From positions 1 to 7,226 of the forward strand of contig JBDREF010000007.1 of the NCBI GenBank assembly GCA_043820045.1: DNA of 7,226 bases, given 5' to 3'. A program made the position numbers and the translations under genes. The notes under the pieces were generated by a model. It made no database searches. It was given only the letters and a program-made list of their open reading frames with translations, and was not told the DNA's origin. Shown in pieces: positions 1-6,338 of the stretch. The stretch comes from JBDREF01 sp043820045 (GTDB lineage: Bacteria; Planctomycetota; Phycisphaerae; Sedimentisphaerales; Anaerobacaceae). Position 1 is the stretch's first letter; each line of letters begins with the position of its first letter.

Positions 1-1899
1 TCGTTCGACCGCAACGAGTATTATCGTCTCCAGATCAACGGGGAAGTCGCTGGTGACGGCCAAGTGGGCTGGCACGTGATGACGATTGACGGCGCCACTG
101 AAGTACAAGTCGATTACGGCAGCGTCACGCGAGTGGACGACGGACTCTGGCACCATGTCTGCGGCGTTTTCGACAGAGGAACATCGACCATCTTCATCGA
201 CGGTCTGCCCGAACCCTCAACAACCGGAGGCTCGACCTACGGAGTAGGCGACCTTGTCCGCTACGGCTTCATAGGTGCAAACTCCGAGGCAACCGATTTC
301 AACGGAGCAAGAGGCGTCGGGACAGGAATTACCGGCGACCTCTCCGAGATTCGCGTCTACGATAGGGCATTGACTCAAGATGAGATCCTTCAGGTGATGA
401 GAGGCGATTCTCTTATGGCCTGGGATTTGCGGCCGACGAACGGCAGGATCCTGGAAGTTGATTCCGTCTCGGCTGTCAGTTGGATGCCTGGCGATAAGGC
501 GTCACAACACGATGTTTACTTCGGAACAGGCGCAGAGACAGTCACAGGCGCTGACGATTCCGACGGGACCGGCGCGTATCGCGGCCGTCAGTCCGCCACA
601 ACCTACAGACCGCCTGAGGGCTTCGATTGGGGTACGACCTACTTCTGGCGCATCGATGAACTCAACAACGACGGGACCACTACAAAGGGCAGAGTACGGA
701 CGATTAAGATGGCCGACTATCTCGTTGTGGACAGTTTCGAGGACTACAACGACTATCCGCCCGACGAAATATGGAGCACATGGATAGACGGATTCGGCAC
801 CCCGACGAACGGCGCGACGGCAGGTTATCCCGACCCGGACTTCACTTTGAGAGAGCATTACGTCGAGACTGCAATCGTTAACAGCGGCCGTCAGTCTATG
901 CCTCTGTTTTACGACAACAATTTCAAGTTCTCGGAAGCACAAAGAACGTTAAGCTCACAGCGCGACTGGACCAAACACGGCGTGGAGGAATTGTCGTTGC
1001 GGTACGTCGGCGACCCTTGTAATGTTGCCGAGCGGATGTACGTGGCTGTCGCCAACGCTACGGGCGCGGCGGCAGTTGTGTACCACGAGGACCCGAACCT
1101 AATCACGGGGACATGGACCGAGTGGGTGATCCCGCTGCATGCATTTGCAGACCAGGGCGTCAATCTGACTAACGTTGACAGCATCGCTATCGGCTTCGGC
1201 ACCAGAGGCGATGCAACAAGGGCCGGCGGTTCAGGTGTAGTTTACTTCGATGACATCAGGCTTTACAGGAAGCGGCCGTTCGATCCCGGCGACGATGGTC
1301 TGATCGCTCACTACGCATTCGAGAACGACGCGAACGACAGTTCCGCCAATGCACTCCACGGTACAATCATGGGCGACCCGAGCTTTGCAGACGGGGCGTC
1401 CGGAACGGCGCTGGATTTCGATGGTGACGGCGACTACGTTGACTGCGGCAACAGCCCGCTGTTCGACGTCACCGAGCAGCTCACCGTCGCGGCCTGGATA
1501 AACATCAGAGCAATAGCCGGGGACTGGCGAACGATCATCGCCAAGGGCGACAATGCCTGGAGGATGGGTTCCTACCAGAGTACTCAGAGAATGCACTTTG
1601 CCTTCGAGGATGGCTCCAGAGGATGGCAGGCGGCAAATTCCGATAGCGAAGTGCCATTGAACGAATGGCACCACGTCTGCGGAACATACGACCTCGTGAA
1701 CGGCGGCCGCATTTACATCGACGGCGTGCTGAATGGGAGCAACCCTGATATCGGCGGCATAACACTTGATGCGTACAACGTGTACATCGGTGACAACTCT
1801 CAAAACACAGGGCGTTTCTGGGACGGCCTCATTGATGAGGTCGTGATATACAATCGGGCTTTGTCTGAACTTGAGATTCGTTACCTTGCGGGTGACTGA
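1..1899 (+). CDS. LamG-domain multimodular secreted protein, 5' partial
   Basis: The frame is open from base 1, so the start lies outside the window; 632 residues are visible and the GTG at 64 is only internal. Modules by visible residue: about 1-136, a concanavalin-like LamG domain with 'WHHVCGVFD', an 'IFIDG' strand and the closing 'LSEIRVYDRALTQDEI'. About 140-236, an Fn3-like module with 'HDVYFGT' and 'TYFWRIDEL'. About 237-425, a beta-rich module from 'VVDSFEDYND' to 'VYFDDIRLYRKRP', probably a jelly-roll binding module. About 431-632, a second LamG with 'LDFDGDGDYVDCG', 'WHHVCGTYD' and 'GLIDEVVIYNRALSELEI'. LamG folds of this kind bind glycans or proteins outside the cell; no catalytic domain is visible. 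No PEP-CTERM, LPXTG or transmembrane anchor follows the last LamG. Export is inferred from the domains, since the N-terminus is missing. The next plus-strand gene is a paralog sharing the Fn3-like and beta-rich modules. The exact ligand is unknown. Confidence 0.9.
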   Translation, partial: SFDRNEYYRLQINGEVAGDGQVGWHVMTIDGATEVQVDYGSVTRVDDGLWHHVCGVFDRGTSTIFIDGLPEPSTTGGSTYGVGDLVRYGFIGANSEATDFNGARGVGTGITGDLSEIRVYDRALTQDEILQVMRGDSLMAWDLRPTNGRILEVDSVSAVSWMPGDKASQHDVYFGTGAETVTGADDSDGTGAYRGRQSATTYRPPEGFDWGTTYFWRIDELNNDGTTTKGRVRTIKMADYLVVDSFEDYNDYPPDEIWSTWIDGFGTPTNGATAGYPDPDFTLREHYVETAIVNSGRQSMPLFYDNNFKFSEAQRTLSSQRDWTKHGVEELSLRYVGDPCNVAERMYVAVANATGAAAVVYHEDPNLITGTWTEWVIPLHAFADQGVNLTNVDSIAIGFGTRGDATRAGGSGVVYFDDIRLYRKRPFDPGDDGLIAHYAFENDANDSSANALHGTIMGDPSFADGASGTALDFDGDGDYVDCGNSPLFDVTEQLTVAAWINIRAIAGDWRTIIAKGDNAWRMGSYQSTQRMHFAFEDGSRGWQAANSDSEVPLNEWHHVCGTYDLVNGGRIYIDGVLNGSNPDIGGITLDAYNVYIGDNSQNTGRFWDGLIDEVVIYNRALSELEIRYLAGD

Positions 1900-1950
1900 T
1901 AAGGTACTTGTTTTCGATTGAAGAAGACCTGCATCATGATTTGCGCCACT

Positions 1951-1993
1951 TCGGGGCCTGTACCGATTAACTCGGTATGGGCCCCGATTCTTC
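1951..1993 (+). terminator. hairpin terminator after the first LamG gene, copy 1 of a repeated element
   Basis: Arms 1951-1966 and 1972-1987 pair over 16 positions, including two adjacent G-T wobbles, around a 5-nt loop (TTAAC). A weak T-rich stretch (TTCTTC) follows. The hairpin starts 52 nt after the stop codon. An outer inverted pair, GACCTGCA (1926-1933) and TGCAGGTC (1997-2004), can close around it. A near-identical hairpin follows the next gene at 4608-4644. The T-run is poor, so termination may be less efficient than in the second copy. Confidence 0.65.
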
Positions 1994-2252
1994 GATTGCA
2001 GGTCGTCGATGAGCCGGCTGGCTTTTCTGCTGGCGTGAAGGCATGGAATCTGGTATAAACAGGGCTATTGGGGCCAGTGGATTGCCTGGTTTCTCATGGC
2101 CTGTTATTACGGGGGATTGAAGTGAAGGAGGCAGCGACAAGTCATTTGGCAAGCACACCGCGGAACTGAGATTTTACCATAGAAAATGGAAGTATTATAG
2201 GTCGCTTCGGTACATAGCCTAAGCACATCGAGTTCTAAGATTTATTGCTGAT
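1988..2252 (+). other. intergenic region, no gene seen
   Basis: This lies between the two plus-strand LamG genes, after the copy-1 hairpin. I find no credible coding frame: a GTG-led frame of 15 codons at 2122 is too short and lacks convincing signals. The last ~90 nt are AT-richer and contain TATTAT at 2193-2198, a possible -10 box, but no acceptable -35 box stands 16-18 nt upstream. Another TATA-like hexamer is at 2054-2059, also without a -35. The terminator behind and the gap ahead imply that the second LamG gene has its own promoter here, but I cannot place it. Confidence 0.4.
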
Positions 2253-2258
2253 GGAGGT
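2253..2258 (+). promoter_or_regulatory. Shine-Dalgarno site GGAGGT
   Basis: GGAGGT lies 6 nt before the ATG at 2265. It fixes the start of the 760-aa protein, which then opens directly with a signal peptide. Confidence 0.85.
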
Positions 2259-2264
2259 CTTACT

Positions 2265-4547
2265 ATGTTCAAGAAATCGCATTATAGGACTTATCTTGCC
2301 GTAGCAGTCGCCTTGGCCGGAGTAGCTCACGCCGCGGCGCTCTCGCCGGACGACACCAGTGTCAAAGAGAATCTTTGTCTTTGGCTGCGAAGTCCGGATG
2401 TCAACTTCGATCCCGATGCCGGTATATGGGCCGACATCAGCGGCAGAGGAAACGACGCCGAGGCCATGGGCTATATGGCCGTCTGGGACAGCACCTACTT
2501 CGCACCCACACCCTCGTTTGGCAGCAATCCCGCGGTCTTTAACCACGCGTTCGGCACCGTTAAGTTCTCGGGCGACGTGGACGATTTGATGCGTGCGGCC
2601 AACATTAACGGCGGTGAAGGCTTGAGCCGGCTGACGATTGTCGCAGTGTATAAGCTTTACAACCAAGACCAGTCCGGCGCGGGCATGACACGCCCGGTGG
2701 GTATCGGCTGTTTTACCGGCGAAGGAGCGAACCTCGGCGACTACTTCAACCTGGCGAATGACGTGAGTATCCGCAAGGACAACGGCTCTATCCAGGGCGC
2801 TACCGCGCCGCATCCGGACGATGAGTTCTTCATTCGCGTCGCAAGGATGAATCCGGACAGCGTCGATCAATGGTTCAATACTGACGGAACTATCCAGCAC
2901 ATCCATAACGTGACCGGTGTTTCGTACATTACTTCCGTGGACAACTTCTACCTCGGCGACCTGCGCGCCGACAACAGCGCCGGCGGGCCGAGCGGCTACT
3001 CGCGCTCGGACATCGAGATCGCCGAGGTCGTCGTGTACAACACGGATCTGACTGAGGCCCAGATTGATGGCATCAGCCAGTGGCTGCAAGCCAATCTTCG
3101 CATGGAGCGCAGGACAGCCTTTGCCCCTCAACCTGAGGACGGGGCTCTGATTAGCGACACATGGGTAATGCTGAGGTGGGAACCCGGGGTCTTCGCAGCC
3201 TCACACAACGTCTATATAGGCGATGACTTTGATCTGGTCAACGAAGCGGCGCCGAACGACGCGGATATTTTCGTCGGATCCACGGCAAGTACTTTCCAGA
3301 CGGTCGGCTTTCCGGGCTTTCCCTATCCAAATGGCCTTGTTCCCGGCACAACTTACTACTGGCGGATCGATGAGGTCAACGCAGCCGATCCCAACAGTCC
3401 GTGGAAAGGCGAGATATGGAGCTTCTCGGTTCCTCCCAAGACGGCTTATAATCCTGACCCGGCCGACGGCGCTGAATTTGTCGATCCAAACACTACCCTT
3501 AGCTGGACGCCGGGTTTCGACGCCAAATTGCACACTGTCTACATCAGCACCGATTTCGACAACGTAAACAACGCCGCCGGCGGACTGCCGCAAGGTGCAG
3601 CAACCTATGCTCCCGGGCCGCTCGAATCGGAGAAGGTTTACTACTGGCGTGTCGATGAGTTCGATGCGGTGACAACGCACAAAGGCGACATCTGGAGTTT
3701 CACGACTCCCGGCGCAGCCGGCAATCCGCAACCGGCTAATGGCGCAATGGATGTCCAGATGAATGCAACGCTTAACTGGACTGCGGCGACTACCGCCGTC
3801 TCGCATGATGTGTACTTCGGAACCGACAAAGACGCCGTCAAGAACGCAACGAAGACTTCGCCGGAGTACAAAGGTAACAAAGCGTTGGGTTCCGAGAGCT
3901 ACGATCCTGGAAAACTCGCCTGGCACACCACCTGCTACTGGCGTGTAGATGCGGTCTATAGTACAGGTCCGGTTAAAGGGCTCGTCTGGGCGTTCACGAC
4001 GGCCGACTTTATTCTCGTAGATGACGCAGAGTCCTACAACGACATCGATCCCCCAGATCCCAACAGCAACAGAATATTCGACAAGTGGATCGACGGATTC
4101 GGAACCACAGACAATGGCGCTCTCGTCGGCAACGACCTTCCTCCTTATACCGAACAGAATATTGTCCACGGCGGCGGCCAGTCGCTTGTTTATCGCTACG
4201 ATAACAACCTGAAAACATCCGAGGCAACCCTGACTCTGGTCTATCCGCGTGACTGGACCGAGGAAGGCGTGGCGAAACTGTCGTTGTGGTTCCGGGGCGC
4301 AGCAGCCAATTCCGGCGAGAGAATGTTTGTCGCCCTCAACGGCAATGTCGTGGTCTATCACGACAATCCCGCTGCAACGCAGATGAGCCGATGGACCGAG
4401 TGGGTTATCGACCTTCAGGCATTTGCCGACCAGGGTGTGGTCCTTACCAATGTCAATACGATTACAATCGGCATTGGCACAAAAAATAGTCTTGCCGCCG
4501 GCGGCACAGGAACGATGTATTTCGACGACATTCGGCTCTATCAGTAG
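2265..4547 (+). CDS. secreted LamG-like / triple Fn3-like protein
   Basis: This 760-aa protein begins at an ATG with a good GGAGGT site. Residues 1-25 form a signal peptide: KK-H-R charges, a hydrophobic LAVAVALAGVAHA core and a likely cut after AHA. Residues about 27-277 resemble a LamG/concanavalin domain ('LCLWLRSPDVNFD', 'IWADISGRGNDAEA', closing 'IEIAEVVVYNTDLTEAQIDGISQWL'). Three Fn3-like modules follow at about 284-390, 394-482 and 485-579, each with 'P..GA', a 'L.W.PG..A..H.VY' strand and 'YWR(I/V)D' then 'kG..W.F'. Residues about 580-760 form a beta-rich module ('DFILVDDAESYND' to 'MYFDDIRLYQ') paralogous to the one in the upstream gene. The protein ends exactly where that module ends, whereas the upstream paralog continues into another LamG. 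No membrane anchor or sorting signal is visible, so it is probably released or surface-associated. A role in extracellular polysaccharide binding or adhesion is inferred; no enzyme motif is seen. Confidence 0.92.
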   Translation: MFKKSHYRTYLAVAVALAGVAHAAALSPDDTSVKENLCLWLRSPDVNFDPDAGIWADISGRGNDAEAMGYMAVWDSTYFAPTPSFGSNPAVFNHAFGTVKFSGDVDDLMRAANINGGEGLSRLTIVAVYKLYNQDQSGAGMTRPVGIGCFTGEGANLGDYFNLANDVSIRKDNGSIQGATAPHPDDEFFIRVARMNPDSVDQWFNTDGTIQHIHNVTGVSYITSVDNFYLGDLRADNSAGGPSGYSRSDIEIAEVVVYNTDLTEAQIDGISQWLQANLRMERRTAFAPQPEDGALISDTWVMLRWEPGVFAASHNVYIGDDFDLVNEAAPNDADIFVGSTASTFQTVGFPGFPYPNGLVPGTTYYWRIDEVNAADPNSPWKGEIWSFSVPPKTAYNPDPADGAEFVDPNTTLSWTPGFDAKLHTVYISTDFDNVNNAAGGLPQGAATYAPGPLESEKVYYWRVDEFDAVTTHKGDIWSFTTPGAAGNPQPANGAMDVQMNATLNWTAATTAVSHDVYFGTDKDAVKNATKTSPEYKGNKALGSESYDPGKLAWHTTCYWRVDAVYSTGPVKGLVWAFTTADFILVDDAESYNDIDPPDPNSNRIFDKWIDGFGTTDNGALVGNDLPPYTEQNIVHGGGQSLVYRYDNNLKTSEATLTLVYPRDWTEEGVAKLSLWFRGAAANSGERMFVALNGNVVVYHDNPAATQMSRWTEWVIDLQAFADQGVVLTNVNTITIGIGTKNSLAAGGTGTMYFDDIRLYQ
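3114..4001 (+). repeat. three tandem Fn3-like modules within the 760-aa protein
   Basis: Three consecutive units of about 90-107 codons share an order of motifs: a start resembling 'P.PADGA', a core strand 'LSWTPG', an 'H.VYI(S/G)(T/D)D' strand, then 'YYWRVDE' and 'KGDIWSFTT'. They have diverged at the protein level and are not exact DNA repeats. The upstream LamG gene carries one such unit at about 418-708. Spacer or binding roles are typical of Fn3-type modules in secreted bacterial proteins. Confidence 0.8.
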
Positions 4548-4607
4548 ATTAGGAGCTAAATGAAGCGGGAAGCATTTGAACGGCTGAGAGGATAGATGCC
4601 TGCCAAT

Positions 4608-4651
4608 TCGGGGCCTGTACCGATTTGCTCGGTATGAGCCCCGACTTTTTT
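4608..4651 (+). terminator. rho-independent terminator after the 760-aa gene, copy 2 of a repeated element
   Basis: Arms 4608-4623 and 4629-4644 form a 16-position stem (two G-T wobbles and one C-A mismatch) around a 5-nt loop, followed by six T residues at 4646-4651. The left arm is identical to that at 1951-1966 and the right arm differs by one base. An outer pair, 4595-4607 with 4653-4664, can also close around it. It serves the gene ending at 4547. Confidence 0.85.
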
Positions 4652-4674
4652 GATTGCCGGCATCCTTATGGAGA

Positions 4675-4732
4675 TTAAGCCGGCCGCTAACGACAGGTCG
4701 TTCCGTGACAGAAGGACTCCGGGCCGGCTTAA
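4675..4732. repeat. perfect 11-bp inverted repeat in the convergent intergenic strip
   Basis: TTAAGCCGGCC at 4675-4685 is exactly complementary to GGCCGGCTTAA at 4722-4732, with a 36-nt spacer that itself holds AACGA/TCGTT (4689-4693, 4698-4702). It sits between the plus-strand terminator and the convergent minus-strand gene. No T-run follows on either strand, so a simple intrinsic terminator is doubtful. A transcript-end hairpin or a tiny mobile remnant are alternatives. Confidence 0.6.
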
Positions 4733-4816
4733 CATCCTAAGCATTGTTCACTGAAACTTTAGAACTCCCGCTATAGGCAACCTCCTTCCACCCCCCAATA
4801 AGCTTCCTATTTTATC

Positions 4817-4837
4817 TGTGGAGTTCCAATCTCCACA
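4817..4837 (-). terminator. short hairpin just after the minus-strand secreted-protein gene
   Basis: TGTGGAG (4817-4823) pairs with CTCCACA (4831-4837) around a 7-nt loop, 3 nt past the stop codon of the gene on the minus strand. What follows on that strand is A-rich rather than T-rich, so its role in termination is uncertain. Confidence 0.35.
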
Positions 4838-4840
4838 AGC

Positions 4841-5986
4841 TCACTCCACTATCACGTAGTCAACCATCTGGTTCTCATCGAAACCCGCCATTTCCCAGAG
4901 CTTTCTGCTAACTCGCACGCCGCCGATGTTCTCTTTGTTTGTTGCCGAGGGCACCGCGCGCCCAACTCCGCCGGTTTCCGGGGCAGGCATAGGTGTAGGA
5001 GCCGGCCTGGTCTTGACGCTCGTCCGGATCCTTTGGTAGAACGACTCCGGAATCTTCCTCCTGCTGGCAAGCTCCGGGCAGAACCTGTATCCGTCGGCAT
5101 TCATGAGGGCCTTTCCCTTGCCCTCGGTGATACCGCTCGAGACGGACCCGAACATCGATATGGAGTAGTTTGCCTGGCTGTAGGCGCCGCCGGCCCCGGG
5201 AAAAGAAACATTCGAGCCTACCGTGACCCCTTTCATACCTCCGGAGACAAGCAGAATGTCCACATCCCACGGCAGAGTTTCGGCAATCGATGCGTTATAG
5301 ACCTGATCCCAGTTGCGATCTACCTTACCCTCCAGGCTTATTTTCCCGACATAGGCGTAGCCTGCCTTTCTCAGCAGGTTCGTATCCACGTTGGAGTCGA
5401 CAAAGACCAGCAGAGGCTTTCCATTGGTCCTGCGGTCGCGTACAAGAGAGTTCGCTATTTCAAATCCGCGGCCGTGATGGTAGTTGTCGGGCCCTCCGAA
5501 TACAACTCCCACGCCGTTGAGAATACCTCCCACAACATCCAGCGGGCTGTCGTAAGACAGGGACTCAAGAACACCTCTGAGTTCTCTGGTGTCATCGGGA
5601 TTGTCGGGGTCAAATGTCCGTTCGTAAACCTGGTTATCGCTATTGGGCCCGTTGGGGAAGTAAGCCTTTACAGTCCCCCATCCTCCATGATTCCAATAGG
5701 GCAGATATGGAGGCAGGACAGTAACCGGCGGCGTTCTGGGCTCGTACTCTGAAATTGAAGTATTAGTTAAGCTGGAGACCGAAACCGAATCGGAATCGGC
5801 GCTGCCGCCCTCAGAATTGCCGCTGACTACAAAGACCTTCTGGACCTGCTCGGTGCTGACGCTGTTGTCAACATCGATTATGTTCTTGTTCGTGTTTGTG
5901 TTCGTCGGAGGAACTACACTACCCCATGCATGGGCGCCTGCAGCTATCAGCAGGACAGGAACCAACACCGCAACTAACCTTTTCAT
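4841..5986 (-). CDS. secreted protein of unknown function with an Asn/Thr-rich N-terminal tract
   Basis: The start is the ATG at 5986, chosen because TAAGGAG (5994-6000) stands 7 nt upstream and the product (381 aa) then opens with a signal peptide: MKR, then VAVLVPVLLIAAGAHAWG, with a likely cut after AHA. An in-frame ATG at 5992 is too close to that site, and the longer frame back to 6040 opens with TTG and has no leader logic. Residues 28-35 are a low-complexity TNTNTNKN tract and 56-80 are Ser/Asp/Val-rich. Residues about 100-320 look globular (GGWGTVKAYFPNG, VVFGGPDNYHHGRGFEIANS, GKPLLVFVDSNVD, VDILLVSGGMKG). A Pro-rich linker (328-338) leads to a C-terminus, about 357-381, resembling SymE/AbrB-type hairpins ('VRVSRKLWEMAGFDENQMV'). 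I do not recognise the family. It is convergent with the LamG gene and separately transcribed. Confidence 0.85.
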   Translation of the reverse strand: MKRLVAVLVPVLLIAAGAHAWGSVVPPTNTNTNKNIIDVDNSVSTEQVQKVFVVSGNSEGGSADSDSVSVSSLTNTSISEYEPRTPPVTVLPPYLPYWNHGGWGTVKAYFPNGPNSDNQVYERTFDPDNPDDTRELRGVLESLSYDSPLDVVGGILNGVGVVFGGPDNYHHGRGFEIANSLVRDRRTNGKPLLVFVDSNVDTNLLRKAGYAYVGKISLEGKVDRNWDQVYNASIAETLPWDVDILLVSGGMKGVTVGSNVSFPGAGGAYSQANYSISMFGSVSSGITEGKGKALMNADGYRFCPELASRRKIPESFYQRIRTSVKTRPAPTPMPAPETGGVGRAVPSATNKENIGGVRVSRKLWEMAGFDENQMVDYVIVE

Positions 5987-5993
5987 AATCATT

Positions 5994-6000
5994 CTCCTTA
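5994..6000 (-). promoter_or_regulatory. Shine-Dalgarno site TAAGGAG
   Basis: On the minus strand TAAGGAG precedes the ATG at 5986 by 7 nt. It decides between the competing starts at 5986, 5992 and 6040. Its TAA is also the stop of a possible 7-codon frame (MRKRNFY, 5998-6021), so coupled translation is conceivable but unproven. Confidence 0.75.
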
Positions 6001-6129
6001 ATAGAAATTCCGTTTCCTCATTTAATCTGATCCTTCTCAAACACCCTCCTGGTGCTCTAATAAAATGTTGTCTTCCTGCTCTTTTCGCCTCCTTTCTTCC
6101 TCCTTAGTAATAATCAAGCACCCGCACTT
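6001..6129 (-). other. 3' half of the leader, purine-rich on the transcribed strand
   Basis: On the minus strand this strip contains a nearly all-purine run at 6071-6105 with two orphan Shine-Dalgarno-like cores (AAGGAGG at 6099-6105, then AGGAGGC a few bases on). Neither is followed by a start codon at workable distance. It lies between the stop of the possible 43-codon small ORF and the ribosome site of the secreted-protein gene. No other gene is seen in it. Confidence 0.4.
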
Positions 6130-6261
6130 TTATCGAGGTCGCAGTGAACGCAAACCGAGACAGTAAACAGGCAAAATTCGATACACTACGATGACAAAAC
6201 CTCCAACAATCCATTGTATGCCTACCTGACCGTCCATCCAAAACGGGCCGGCAAGTTCCAT
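6130..6261 (-). CDS. possible 43-aa hydrophobic small protein in the leader (doubtful)
   Basis: An ATG at 6261 follows GGAG by 7 nt and opens a 43-codon frame ending in TAA. Residues about 15-37 (GIQWIVGGFVIVVYRILPVYCLGL region) could make one membrane helix, followed by a basic tail (RSLRPR). The frame lies in the leader of the secreted-protein gene. Against it: the GGAG and start overlap hairpin arms, the third codon positions are less GC-rich than in the neighbouring genes, and I recognise no family. It may be chance coding in an untranslated leader. Confidence 0.2.
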   Translation of the reverse strand: MELAGPFWMDGQVGIQWIVGGFVIVVYRILPVYCLGLRSLRPR

Positions 6262-6331
6262 CTCAGGACTCCGCAAGTCCGGCGCCCGTCTCATGAAGTG
6301 AGCGTCAATGTTTCTCAAACTTGCCTGGCGC
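6240..6331 (-). ncRNA. candidate structured 5' leader RNA
   Basis: Directly after a strong minus-strand promoter, the predicted RNA can form a helix from GGCAAGUU (6318-6325) and AACUUGCC (6250-6257), extended by 3 bp across a bulge. It encloses two small hairpins: CUCA/UGAG (6290-6293, 6299-6302; 5-nt loop) and GGACU/AGUCC (6266-6270, 6276-6280; 5-nt loop). A further pair, ACGGGC (6284-6289) with GCCCGU (6243-6248), crosses the main helix and shares a few bases with its extension. It could therefore be a pseudoknot or a competing fold ahead of a short U-run. No known riboswitch consensus fits. Function, and whether it is a leader or an independent RNA, are inference. Confidence 0.4.
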
Positions 6332-6338
6332 ACTATAG

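Noticed and set aside
2122..2169. GTG-led 15-codon frame between the LamG genes
   Set aside because: Very short, no convincing ribosome site and no recognisable product.
3201..4361. Long minus-strand open frame (386 codons) opposite the 760-aa gene, and a similar one at 2235-3131
   Set aside because: They are fully antisense to a gene with a signal peptide, ribosome site and recognisable domains. The translations show no domain and are explained by the codon bias of the real gene.
5033..5752. Plus-strand open frame of 239 codons opposite the secreted-protein gene
   Set aside because: It is antisense to a gene with a clear signal peptide and ribosome site, and the product has no recognisable motif.
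5987..6040. N-terminal extension of the secreted protein to a TTG at 6040
   Set aside because: It would put 18 charged residues before the signal peptide and ignore the well-placed TAAGGAG before 5986.
6250..6261. ECF-sigma -35-like GGAACTT on the minus strand
   Set aside because: No matching -10 motif stands at 16-17 nt, and a far better sigma-70-type promoter lies just upstream.
6258..6289. Hammerhead ribozyme core (CUGANGA/GAAA) in the leader
   Set aside because: The sequence reads CUGAGAU, which breaks the invariant core, and no correctly placed cleavage triplet was found.
6255..6292. TPP-riboswitch-like pieces on the minus strand (GGGCGCC, a hairpin, then CUGAGAUGG)
   Set aside because: The first half resembles the THI box, but the required second half (ACCUGAUCUGG and the CCAGCG-like strand) is absent, and the downstream gene has no link to thiamine.
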